From positions 1 through 32,825 of IMG/VR virus record IMGVR_UViG_3300025102_000008: a stretch of 32,825 bases of DNA. The stretch is one strand, 5' to 3'. A model generated the notes under the pieces. That model saw nothing but the letters and a program-made list of their open reading frames with translations, made no database searches and had not been told where the DNA came from. This document shows, piece after piece, positions 7,614 to 14,262 of the stretch. Made by a program: the position numbers and the translations under genes. Position 1 is the stretch's first letter. Each line of letters starts with the position of its first letter. This DNA comes from a virus.

Positions 7614-7903
7614 GTAAGCATAAAGAAAGAAAAGAAATGCCAGTATTTACTGGAGTGTTGAAGTATTTTCCTAGAGCACTTAAATATGTATCAAAGATTA
7701 GTTACATAGGGAACCAGCAACATCATCCAGACAAACCTCTGCATTGGGATAAGAGTAAATCAACAGACCAACTAGATGCTTTAACTAGACACCTAATAGA
7801 CCACACTACAGAACCTATTGATGATGATGGAATGTTACATCTAGGCAAGGTAGCATGGAGAGCTCTTGCTGCATTAGAAGACCAATTAGAAAAAGGAGAA
7901 TGA
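7610..7903 (+). CDS. DUF5664 / dATP-dGTP diphosphohydrolase N-terminal-type protein
   Basis: A 97-residue protein with the DUF5664 (PF18909) pattern: YFPRALKYVSKISYIGNQQH, LHWDKSKSTDQLDALTRHLIDH, a D-D-D-G-MLHLGKVAWRALAALEDQ end. The conserved His, Asp and Glu positions resemble the metal-binding helices of all-alpha NTP pyrophosphohydrolases. The family includes MazZ-type proteins that act on dGTP/dATP in phages with altered adenine, but no PurZ or DatZ gene is seen here, so a general nucleotide-pool role is more likely. It overlaps the previous gene (ATGA) and is 1 base from the exonuclease gene. Confidence 0.7.
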   Translation: MSKHKERKEMPVFTGVLKYFPRALKYVSKISYIGNQQHHPDKPLHWDKSKSTDQLDALTRHLIDHTTEPIDDDGMLHLGKVAWRALAALEDQLEKGE

Positions 7904-7904
7904 T

Positions 7905-8696
7905 ATGAATAATACAATAACACTACTTAACGGAAAACAATATTCACCAGAAGATCTAATTCCTAAAATGGATGACGATAAGTTTTACTATGGAGAACTA
8001 GGTAGAACAGCATTGAGTTCATCATCAGCGAAATACTTACTAGATAGTCCTAAAGCTTACGCTAGAAGTTTAAATTTTAAATCAGACAACCCAGCTTTTA
8101 AAGCAGGAAGGCTTATACATTTAGCAGCATTAGAACCAGATAAGGTAGATAGTCTTGTGCACATAGTAGAAGTACAATCAGCAAGAACAAAAAAATACAC
8201 AGAGAAAGTAGCAGAGATAGGATCAGACGAATTTGTATATACAAGAAAAGACTATGACAAAGCAATGTATACAGTAGACGCTTTACTACAGAATGATCTG
8301 TGGCAAAGAATGACAAGAGGAGCAAAGTTTGAGATACCAGCTATTGGAATGTTACATGGTTATCCCTTCCGTGCTAAAGCGGATATATTAGGTGATGGAT
8401 TTATTGGTGATTTAAAAACAACATCAGATGTAAAAGCATTTCCATATTCAGCCAAGAAATACTCTTATGACATACAGCTTTATATTTATTGTGAATTATT
8501 TAATGTGAGTTATGATAAATTTTATTTCTTTGCAATAGATAAAGGCAAAGGAGATTTAGGTATGTGGGATGCAAGTGAGAGTTTTTATTTATCAGGGAAA
8601 GAAAAATTAGAGAGAGCAATTAAAACATTTGAAGAGTATTTTGTGAAGAAGGAATCAGAATTAAACGAATATGTCATACGAGGAACTCTTCAGTGA
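7905..8696 (+). CDS. RecE-like PDDEXK exonuclease (DUF3799)
   Basis: A 263-residue nuclease like the C-terminal part of exodeoxyribonuclease VIII. The N-terminal region has LSSSSAKYLLDSPKAYAR and the FKAGRLIHLAALEP helix typical of the group. The active site is F-E-I (about residue 145), Asp160, then Asp169-Leu-Lys171 (GDLKTTSD), with the following YDIQLYIYCELF helix holding the Gln and Tyr of the RecB/RecE motif. It probably degrades one strand of linear DNA to start recombination. No RecT-type annealing protein is recognised next to it; one of the small neighbours may do that job. Confidence 0.85.
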   Translation: MNNTITLLNGKQYSPEDLIPKMDDDKFYYGELGRTALSSSSAKYLLDSPKAYARSLNFKSDNPAFKAGRLIHLAALEPDKVDSLVHIVEVQSARTKKYTEKVAEIGSDEFVYTRKDYDKAMYTVDALLQNDLWQRMTRGAKFEIPAIGMLHGYPFRAKADILGDGFIGDLKTTSDVKAFPYSAKKYSYDIQLYIYCELFNVSYDKFYFFAIDKGKGDLGMWDASESFYLSGKEKLERAIKTFEEYFVKKESELNEYVIRGTLQ

Positions 8697-8892
8697 TGAA
8701 ATAGAAAAATATTATCTAATGGCACTGATGGATTTAGCAGCTGGAGCTTCAGAAGAAGAACTAGAAAATGCTATAAAGCTTTATGAAACTCTAGAGAATT
8801 ATGAAGCGTGTGCAGGAATTTTAAAAGCTATAAACGAAAACAAATATTATGATAACATCAGAATTAAAAAGAATAATAAGAAATCAGACTAA
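8671..8892 (+). CDS. Small acidic protein, unknown
   Basis: A 73-residue protein overlapping the exonuclease gene by 26 bases and the DnaA-like gene by 44. The body is strongly acidic and helical (EEELENAIKLYETLENYEAC), and the last ten residues are basic. The acidic surface could mimic DNA or bind a partner; this is inference. Long overlaps on both sides in different frames make it compact and probably translationally coupled. Confidence 0.6.
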   Translation: MSYEELFSDEIEKYYLMALMDLAAGASEEELENAIKLYETLENYEACAGILKAINENKYYDNIRIKKNNKKSD

Positions 8893-9262
8893 CATTGATC
8901 TAGAAAACGAACACACATTAATTTGTAGAGACAGAGATTTTGTTGAAGCAAGAGCAATGTATTATAAGCTTCTTCGTCAATACACCAACATGACTTATAC
9001 TAAAATAGGAAAGTCAGTTAATAAAAACCACGCATCTGTATTACATGCCTGTAAATATTTTGATTATTGGACAAAGCAAGATGAAGGATTACTAAACATC
9101 TACACTAAAATAAAAGAAGAGTTTAGAAAGTATCTAGGATATGAGAAAGCAGACAAGAAACTAGAATATAATCTAGAAATGTTACTAGATAATTATCTTA
9201 TACTTAAAAAGCAATACGAAGAACTTAAAAACAAATATCACAGCCTTGACTTGTTAGACTAA
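8849..9262 (+). CDS. DnaA domain IV DNA-binding protein with coiled-coil tail
   Basis: A 137-residue protein. Residues 27-75 match domain IV of the replication initiator DnaA: RDFVEARAMYYKLLRQYTNMTYTKIGKSVNKNHASVLHACKYF. The N-H-A-S-V-L-H-A part corresponds to the DnaA signature D-H-T-T-V-x-H-A that reads the DnaA box. The AAA+ domain is absent. The C-terminal 50 residues form a Leu/Lys/Glu coiled coil that could dimerise it. It probably marks the phage origin or competes for host DnaA boxes, together with the ATPase at 5289. Confidence 0.85.
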   Translation: MITSELKRIIRNQTNIDLENEHTLICRDRDFVEARAMYYKLLRQYTNMTYTKIGKSVNKNHASVLHACKYFDYWTKQDEGLLNIYTKIKEEFRKYLGYEKADKKLEYNLEMLLDNYLILKKQYEELKNKYHSLDLLD

Positions 9263-9762
9263 TGTTACAAATACCTCTGCACGAAGATATTATCACCTAC
9301 AGTAAAAAGCTGGTAGAGAGAACTAACTTTGGAATGAGAGGATTTGCAGACGGCAACAAGAGAAATCAATACATAGGAATAGTAGGAGAAAACACCATAA
9401 GAGACCATTTAGGAATAGACCTTATGGATGGACTAGGAGGATTTGATGGAGGGTATGATATTGAATGGAATGGTTACAAGGCAGATGTCAAATGTATGGA
9501 AAGAAAAGTAGATCCTAAAGATTACTATGTGAATAATGTTCTAGACACACAAATAGGATACATAGCTGATGCATTTATATTCGCATCTATAAATAGATTT
9601 ACTAAAGTTCTTACAGTGTGTGGATGGGTAACCAAAGAAGAATTTAAAGAAAAGGGTAACTATTACCCTAAAGGTACGATCAGAACAAGAAAGGATGGTA
9701 CTACCTTTGAACTCTATGCAGGCAACTGGGAAATAGAGAATAGATATTTAAATGAGTTTTAA
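9262..9762 (+). CDS. PDDEXK-fold nuclease, restriction-endonuclease-like
   Basis: A 166-residue protein with a visible PDDEXK arrangement: GIVGEN (Glu43), GGYDIEW (Asp66), then Asp75-Val-Lys77 (KADVKCMERK). After the core come YIADAFIFASINR and a basic loop (YYPKGTIRTRKDGT). Such phage proteins act as junction resolvases or site-specific nucleases. The methyltransferase gene starts three bases after its stop, so a compact nuclease/methylase pair is possible. It starts in a TAATG overlap with the DnaA-like gene. Confidence 0.75.
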   Translation: MLQIPLHEDIITYSKKLVERTNFGMRGFADGNKRNQYIGIVGENTIRDHLGIDLMDGLGGFDGGYDIEWNGYKADVKCMERKVDPKDYYVNNVLDTQIGYIADAFIFASINRFTKVLTVCGWVTKEEFKEKGNYYPKGTIRTRKDGTTFELYAGNWEIENRYLNEF

Positions 9763-9765
9763 CAA

Positions 9766-10404
9766 ATGAAAGTATTAGAATTATTTGCAGGAAGCTGCAC
9801 ATTCACAAGAGAAGCTAAAAATTTAGGTTATGAAACTTTCTCATCTGATTATAAAGAATTTCCTAATATTGATTACTCTGTTGATATACTAGAATTTGAT
9901 ATATCTAAAGTTCCATTTAAACCTGATTTAATATGGGCAAGTCCACCTTGTACTTATTTTAGTGTAGCATCTATTGGTAAACATTGGAACAAAGACCATA
10001 CACCAAAATCCAATAATGCTTTGATTGGTGTTAAGTATGTTCAAAAAACAATAGATATTATAAATCATTTAAAACCTAAATATTGGTATATAGAAAATCC
10101 AAGAGGTAAATTAAGAAAATTAGAAGTTGTAAAAGGTCTTGAAAAAGCAACTGTTTGGTATTGTCAATATGGTGATACAAGAGCAAAACCTACAGATATT
10201 TGGTCTAACAATATTAAATCAATTTATAATCCAAATGGTTGGCAGCCAAGAAAACAATGTTTTAATGGTAATAAAAATTGTCATCATCAACCTGCACCAA
10301 GAGGCAGCCAAACTGGCACACAAGGATTAAAGGGTAATTATGAAAGAAGTAAGTTGCCTATAGAATTATGTAAAGAAATATTAACACAAAGTAAAATAAT
10401 TTAA
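9766..10404 (+). CDS. DNA (cytosine-5) methyltransferase, short phage type
   Basis: A 212-residue C5-MTase. Motif I is LELFAGSCTF (residues 4-13, AdoMet binding), motif IV is SPPC with catalytic Cys62, motif VI is ENP near 111, and the C-terminal APRGSQTGTQGLKG...RSKLPIELCKEI resembles the motif IX-X end of phage enzymes. It is shorter than bacterial C5-MTases (over 300 residues), so the target-recognition domain is minimal. It may protect phage DNA from restriction or from the nuclease just upstream. Its glycine codons are mostly GGT while the upstream gene prefers GGA, a sign of separate acquisition. Confidence 0.85.
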   Translation: MKVLELFAGSCTFTREAKNLGYETFSSDYKEFPNIDYSVDILEFDISKVPFKPDLIWASPPCTYFSVASIGKHWNKDHTPKSNNALIGVKYVQKTIDIINHLKPKYWYIENPRGKLRKLEVVKGLEKATVWYCQYGDTRAKPTDIWSNNIKSIYNPNGWQPRKQCFNGNKNCHHQPAPRGSQTGTQGLKGNYERSKLPIELCKEILTQSKII

Positions 10405-10433
10405 CAAATGATAAGTTTTTTTATTGTATTATT
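10403..10433 (+). promoter_or_regulatory. Late promoter-like element upstream of TerS
   Basis: AACAAA (10403-10408), N14, ATTGTATTATT (10423-10433; one mismatch to ATTGTWATANT). It is the only copy not touching a start codon, lying 23 bases upstream of TerS. This favours a promoter over a translation signal. Confidence 0.6.
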
Positions 10434-10456
10434 GATTAATCAAGTTATTTCAAGTT

Positions 10457-10687
10457 ATGGCACACGGAGGAAAAAGACAAGGAGCAGGTAGAAAACCTAA
10501 AGCAGATGAGTTAAATCTAATAGAGAAACTAACTCCATTAGAAGATGCTGCATATCAAGCTCTAAAAGCTGGAGTAGAAAAAGGAGACTTCAAGTATGTT
10601 CAGCTGTTCTATAATTACTACGCAGGTAAACCAAGAGAAACAAAAGACATTACAATAAACGAAGACACTCCACTGTTTATTGATTAA
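10457..10687 (+). CDS. terS: Terminase small subunit-like protein
   Basis: A 76-residue protein directly upstream of TerL with a TAATG overlap. The N-terminus GGKRQGAGRKPK is the AT-hook-like opening seen in many phage TerS and packaging-associated proteins. The remainder is a short helical region (EKLTPLEDAAYQALKAGVEKGDFKYVQLFYNYYAGKPRE). It is short for a TerS (usually over 120 residues) and may be only the DNA-binding part. Call rests on position and the GAGRK motif. Confidence 0.7.
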   Translation: MAHGGKRQGAGRKPKADELNLIEKLTPLEDAAYQALKAGVEKGDFKYVQLFYNYYAGKPRETKDITINEDTPLFID

Positions 10688-11859
10688 TGAGAGTCAGAAA
10701 GACGATAGCGTTTGACAAACTTCTTGCACTAGACAAAAGAGTTAAGATTGTAAGAGGAGGAACTTCTGCTGGTAAAACTATTTGTATACTATCTATCTTA
10801 ATAGATCAGGCAATAAGAAATGCAGGCAGCGAGATAAGTGTAGTATCTGAATCAGTTCCACATTTAAGAAGAGGAGCATTAAAAGACTTTCTAAACATCC
10901 TAAAAGGATTAAACAGATATTACGAAGAGAAGTATAATAGAACAACATTAAAATACACATTCTCTAATGGAAGTTATATAGAGTTCTTTTCTACAGACCA
11001 ACCAGACAAATTAAGAGGTTCTAGAAGAACAGATCTATTTATTAATGAGTGTAATAATGTTAGCTTTGAAGCTTACCAGCAACTATCAATAAGAACCTCT
11101 GGAGATATTTGGCTTGATTACAACCCTACTAATTTATTCTGGGTAGATAAAGAATTAATCAATACAGAAGACACAAACTTCATTACATTAACTTACAAGG
11201 ACAATAATGAACTTCCTGATAGTATTATCAAAGAAATAGAGAAAGCTCGTCTAAAGGCATCTAAAAGCTCTTATTGGGCTAATTGGTGGAGAGTGTATGG
11301 ACTAGGTGAGATAGGAACACTTGAAGGAGCTTGTATTCCTGATTGGAAACAAATAAGTGTAATACCACCACATGCTAGGTTATTATGTCATGGATTAGAC
11401 TTTGGTTACTCTGTTGACGAAGCAGCATTAGTAGCATTATACAAACTAGATGATGCATATATATTTGATGAAGTACTCTATAGAAAAGGAATGTTAAACT
11501 CACACATAAGTCAATACCTAAAAAACAATCAGATACTAGGGAGCTTATGGGCAGATAGTGCAGAGCCTAAATCAATAGCAGAACTAAATACATATGGACA
11601 TCAAGTATTCCCAGTTACAAAAGGTAGAGATAGTATAGTGTATGGTATTAACCTTATAAACCAAAACAATGTATTTGTTACACAAAGATCAAAGAACTTA
11701 ATTAAAGAGCTTCAGGGTTATGTCTGGATGAAAGACAAACAAGGTAACACACTACAAAAGCCTAACCCTATGTCTGGAGACCATAGTATTGATGCAGCTA
11801 GATATGCATTAACCTCACAATTACAAGATCCTAATAAAGGAGAATATCACATTTGGTAA
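10687..11859 (+). CDS. terL: Terminase large subunit
   Basis: A 390-residue packaging motor. Walker A is GGTSAGKT (24-31), Walker B TDLFINE (about 114-120) with the catalytic Glu, and the RNase H-like nuclease has HGLDFGY (Asp about 238), WADSAEP (about 289) and DHSIDAARYAL (about 365) supplying the metal-binding acids. It is of the PBSX/phage_terminase_3 type. It fills the ATPase role that pushes DNA into the prohead and cuts concatemers. The portal that it docks on lies 16 kb downstream, which is unusual. Confidence 0.95.
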   Translation: MRVRKTIAFDKLLALDKRVKIVRGGTSAGKTICILSILIDQAIRNAGSEISVVSESVPHLRRGALKDFLNILKGLNRYYEEKYNRTTLKYTFSNGSYIEFFSTDQPDKLRGSRRTDLFINECNNVSFEAYQQLSIRTSGDIWLDYNPTNLFWVDKELINTEDTNFITLTYKDNNELPDSIIKEIEKARLKASKSSYWANWWRVYGLGEIGTLEGACIPDWKQISVIPPHARLLCHGLDFGYSVDEAALVALYKLDDAYIFDEVLYRKGMLNSHISQYLKNNQILGSLWADSAEPKSIAELNTYGHQVFPVTKGRDSIVYGINLINQNNVFVTQRSKNLIKELQGYVWMKDKQGNTLQKPNPMSGDHSIDAARYALTSQLQDPNKGEYHIW

Positions 11860-11876
11860 AAATAATTAACAATATA

Positions 11877-11906
11877 TTTGGATTGTTCAAAAAATGTTTA
11901 TATATT
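11877..11906 (+). promoter_or_regulatory. Possible host-type promoter for the small-gene cassette
   Basis: TTTG (11877-11880), 18-bp spacer, TATATATT (11899-11906), close to the Bacteroidota TTTG...TAnnTTTG pattern but imperfect at the second box. It lies in the 73-bp gap before 11933. It does not match the late element. Confidence 0.3.
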
Positions 11907-11932
11907 AGCTTCATAATTAAAATAAATAAACA

Positions 11933-12181
11933 ATGAAAACAAAAACACAAACTTCAGAAACGATGTTCAAATCTAAAGTAGATATCGATACATCAGACAT
12001 ATTCTTTAACTTTGGTGCTGTAACTTATAACGAAAAAGTTAGAGAGTCTAATAAAAAAGGATATTTCTTTGATGCTGATTATTATCTAAAACAAGATGCA
12101 GAGAATTTCTTAAACATTATACATAGACCTAATATAACTCCACAAGATTTAGTGGATGATTTTTTATATAGCAGACTATAA
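11933..12181 (+). CDS. Hypothetical protein, first of accessory cassette
   Basis: An 82-residue protein, rich in Asp, Phe and Asn, with no membrane segment and no Cys. It is the first of five small genes placed between TerL and the tail operon and bounded by a possible promoter and a terminator. Its ATG is preceded by an AT-only leader (AATAAATAAACA). No family recognised. Confidence 0.6.
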   Translation: MKTKTQTSETMFKSKVDIDTSDIFFNFGAVTYNEKVRESNKKGYFFDADYYLKQDAENFLNIIHRPNITPQDLVDDFLYSRL

Positions 12182-12191
12182 TTAAATACAG

Positions 12192-12410
12192 ATGCTGATA
12201 ACCCGTAGTAACATAAAAACACTAAAACCGATATCAACAATGGATTATGATCCTAGTGAGGAATTTAGTAAGTCTAGTGTGAATGGGCAGCATCTTTTTA
12301 GAAACAAAGAAATGAAAACAAAAGAAATGATTAAATGGGCTTTTATTACTTACACAGTAATATTTATTATATTAGGAATTATAGGAACACTAACTTATTA
12401 CCTACCATAA
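12192..12410 (+). CDS. Small single-pass membrane protein
   Basis: A 72-residue protein with a soluble N-terminal 45 residues and one C-terminal membrane helix (WAFITYTVIFIILGIIGTLTYYL). Its stop overlaps the next start (TAATG). A second membrane protein follows directly. Phage proteins like this often act in superinfection exclusion or host takeover; that is inference from topology and location. Confidence 0.6.
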   Translation: MLITRSNIKTLKPISTMDYDPSEEFSKSSVNGQHLFRNKEMKTKEMIKWAFITYTVIFIILGIIGTLTYYLP

Positions 12411-12571
12411 TGAAGACAGTATACAAAGCAACACAACAAGACATTAACATGCCTGTAGATAAAAACCTACAGAGAGACATAGTTAAATACCTATGCTGGG
12501 GATTACCTCAACTTACATTCTGGATGATAATGCTAACAAACTTTTTATTTTATGTCATTAGAGGAAGCTAG
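12410..12571 (+). CDS. Small membrane protein
   Basis: A 53-residue protein. The ATG at 12410 overlaps the previous stop; an upstream in-frame ATG at 12335 would bury the start deep in the previous gene and is less likely. The C-terminal half (LCWGLPQLTFWMIMLTNFLFYVIRG) is a membrane segment. It overlaps the next gene by 20 bases. Function unknown. Confidence 0.55.
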   Translation: MKTVYKATQQDINMPVDKNLQRDIVKYLCWGLPQLTFWMIMLTNFLFYVIRGS

Positions 12572-12752
12572 AAAGGGGCTATTAATAATCAACCGAGAAT
12601 TGTTTAATCATGGTGGCTTGTCACAAGGTTCATCAATAAGAATCAGTAAAAAACTTTTAAAAGTAATAGATGAAATCGAAAATGAAATCGATAGAGCTGA
12701 AAACCAGAGATCAGTACGAGAAGGAGATGAAGATCTTCAAATGGTGTATTGA
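12552..12752 (+). CDS. Small hypothetical protein
   Basis: A 66-residue soluble protein. The centre (SIRISKKLLKVIDEIENEIDRAENQR) is a likely amphipathic helix, and the end is acidic. It overlaps the next gene by 83 bases, the largest overlap in the window, so one of the two may start further in. No family recognised. Confidence 0.5.
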   Translation: MSLEEARKGLLIINRELFNHGGLSQGSSIRISKKLLKVIDEIENEIDRAENQRSVREGDEDLQMVY

Positions 12753-12975
12753 TAACGATATAAGAGTTTATCGAGAACCAACAAGACTAGGTAAGAAACC
12801 ACCAGTGATAATTGTATTAGATTATAAAGGACAAATTAAAAAAGGATCAGAAGTGTTTACGCAAGGAACAAAAGAGTTGGAACATAAGATAGCAGAAGTA
12901 TATGAATGGGCATATGATAGAGCTCATGATGCATTAGAGAGAGAGCAAAAGATAAAGAGAGACAATAGTACATAA
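12670..12975 (+). CDS. Hypothetical protein, last of accessory cassette
   Basis: A 101-residue protein with an alpha/beta look: KIFKWCIDNDIRVYREPTRLGKKPPVIIVLDYKG followed by a helical, charged C-terminus (ELEHKIAEVYEWAYDRAHDALEREQ). The segment around CIDNDIRVYREP resembles short proteins found in other Bacteroidota phages. A terminator follows 26 bases after its stop. Function unknown. A later start at Met5 is possible. Confidence 0.6.
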   Translation: MKSKMKSIELKTRDQYEKEMKIFKWCIDNDIRVYREPTRLGKKPPVIIVLDYKGQIKKGSEVFTQGTKELEHKIAEVYEWAYDRAHDALEREQKIKRDNST

Positions 12976-13001
12976 TTAAACTTTTCATGTTAGTTAGTTT
13001 T

Positions 13002-13029
13002 GGGGAATCAGAAATGGTTCCCTTTTTTT
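13002..13029 (+). terminator. Rho-independent terminator before the tail operon
   Basis: 7-bp stem GGGAATC/GGTTCCC (one T-G pair) with loop AGAAAT, followed by a run of seven T. It separates the small-gene cassette from the late element that starts two bases later. Confidence 0.8.
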
Positions 13030-13030
13030 A

Positions 13031-13061
13031 TACAAAAAACTGAATAAGTTATTGTTATAAT
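13031..13061 (+). promoter_or_regulatory. Late promoter-like element, tail operon
   Basis: TACAAA (13031-13036), N14, ATTGTTATAAT (13051-13061), ending directly at the ATG of the tail chaperone gene. Same spacing as five other copies. Confidence 0.6.
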
Positions 13062-13724
13062 ATGAAAGTTAAGATACAAGTGCCAGAATCTTTAAGAGAG
13101 ATTAGTTTAGAACAATACCAGAAGTATCATAAGATAAACACAGACGCTAATCAGAACTCTAATTTCTTGCTACATAAGACAGTAGAAATCTTCTGTAATC
13201 TTAATCTCCAGAATGTTATTAAAGTACAGTTTAATAGTGTGATGGAAGTTGTAAGAATTATTAATGACTTATTTAATAAAGACGCTAAACTTGTGCCTAC
13301 TTTTACAATGGATGGAATAGCTTATGGCTTTGTTCCAGATTTAGATAAAATAACTTTAGGAGAATATATAGACCTTGATACTACACTAGGAGACTGGAGC
13401 AACATGCATAAAGCTATGGCAGTATTATACAGACCAATAAAGGACACACTAAAAGACAAATACATCATAGAAGACTATAAAGGATCAGAAGATTCTGAAA
13501 AATATAAACAGATGCCACTTGATATAGTTATGGGTTCTATACTTTTTTTTTACAATTTAAAGAACGAATTACTGAAAACTATCCTGAAATCTTTGAATCA
13601 AGAGGCGATCAAGGGGATGACTATTCAGCAGAGGGAGGATTTGCTAGGAAGTGGGGATGGTATAACTCGCTATATAGATTGGCTGGAGGAGATGCAACCA
13701 AACTTGAATCTGTCAGTGAATTAA
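13062..13724 (+). CDS. Tail assembly chaperone, zero-frame product (G-like)
   Basis: A 220-residue soluble protein, first gene of the long tail transcript and directly downstream of a late element. The N-terminal two thirds is an alpha/beta region (IQVPESLREISLEQYQKYHKIN; YGFVPDLDKITLGEYIDLD). The last 57 residues, after the T-run, include TIQQREDLLGSGDGITRYIDWLEEM. By position, size and the frameshift arrangement I read it as the counterpart of lambda gpG. It would hold the tape measure during tail assembly. Its stop at 13722-13724 lies inside the alternative -1 frame extension. Confidence 0.75.
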   Translation: MKVKIQVPESLREISLEQYQKYHKINTDANQNSNFLLHKTVEIFCNLNLQNVIKVQFNSVMEVVRIINDLFNKDAKLVPTFTMDGIAYGFVPDLDKITLGEYIDLDTTLGDWSNMHKAMAVLYRPIKDTLKDKYIIEDYKGSEDSEKYKQMPLDIVMGSILFFYNLKNELLKTILKSLNQEAIKGMTIQQREDLLGSGDGITRYIDWLEEMQPNLNLSVN

Positions 13725-13810
13725 ATGTACATTCATCATTATACTATTTAGCATATGAGCAAGACAAATTACAGACAGAGAAAAATTTAATTAAACAGAA
13801 AACAAGATGA
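13062..13810 (+). CDS. Tail assembly chaperone, -1 frameshift fusion (GT-like)
   Basis: Predicted 249-residue product: 163 residues from the zero frame, then a -1 shift on T-TTT-TTT (13544-13550), then 86 residues ending at TGA 13808-13810. The -1 frame is open from 13523. The extension includes GGFARKWGWYNSLYRLAGGD and VSELNVHSSLYYLAYEQDK, a clear protein-like pattern also familiar from Bacteroidota phage tail genes. It fills the stretch after the zero-frame stop and its stop overlaps the next ATG (ATGA). The alternative is a homopolymer length error, but both frames look coding. Confidence 0.75.
13543..13551 (+). promoter_or_regulatory. Slippery T9 run, probable -1 frameshift site
   Basis: Zero frame reads CTT TTT TTT TAC. 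The heptamer T-TTT-TTT fits X-XXY-YYZ, so both Phe tRNAs re-pair perfectly after a -1 slip. No clear downstream pseudoknot was seen. Confidence 0.7.
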
Positions 13811-14262
13811 CAGGATTTTATAACATAACAAATAAGATAAAAGAAACACTAGAAGCAGAACCATTTGTAAACAATGTGTCATATGGGAGCTTTGACAATG
13901 TAGATCTTAACAAGCAAACTATATTTCCTTTATCACATGTAATGGTAAATCAATGTACTATAAATTCTAAAGTGCTAACGTTTAATATCTCTGTTATGTG
14001 TATGGATATAGTAGACGTAAGTAAAGAAGAAACAACAGATTTATTTTTAGGTAATGACAATGAGCAAGACGTGCTAAACACACAACTAGGGATATTAGAT
14101 AGACTAATGGCATTACTACAAAGAGGAGATTTATATTCAGACAAATATCAAGTGGACACAGATGTTACTTGTGAGCCTTTTGTAGATAGATTTGAAAACA
14201 AGTTAGCTGGATGGGTAGCAACATTTGATGTACAGATACAAAACGATATGACGATATGCTAA
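13807..14262 (+). CDS. Probable tail completion / minor tail structural protein
   Basis: A 151-residue protein whose ATG overlaps the stop of the frameshift product. It begins FYNITNKIKETLEAEPFVNNVSYG and ends with a beta pattern (KLAGWVATFDVQIQND), the layout of small tail-terminator or connector proteins. It overlaps the next gene by 7 bases. No exact family is recognised; the structural role comes from its shape and the surrounding genes. Confidence 0.6.
   Translation: MTGFYNITNKIKETLEAEPFVNNVSYGSFDNVDLNKQTIFPLSHVMVNQCTINSKVLTFNISVMCMDIVDVSKEETTDLFLGNDNEQDVLNTQLGILDRLMALLQRGDLYSDKYQVDTDVTCEPFVDRFENKLAGWVATFDVQIQNDMTIC

Noticed and set aside
10139-10330. 63-residue ORF inside the methyltransferase
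   Set aside because: Out-of-frame shadow of a gene with clear motifs.
10408-10491. 27-residue ORF MISFFIVLLINQVISS... overlapping TerS
   Set aside because: It contains the late promoter-like box and ends inside TerS in another frame; no independent support.
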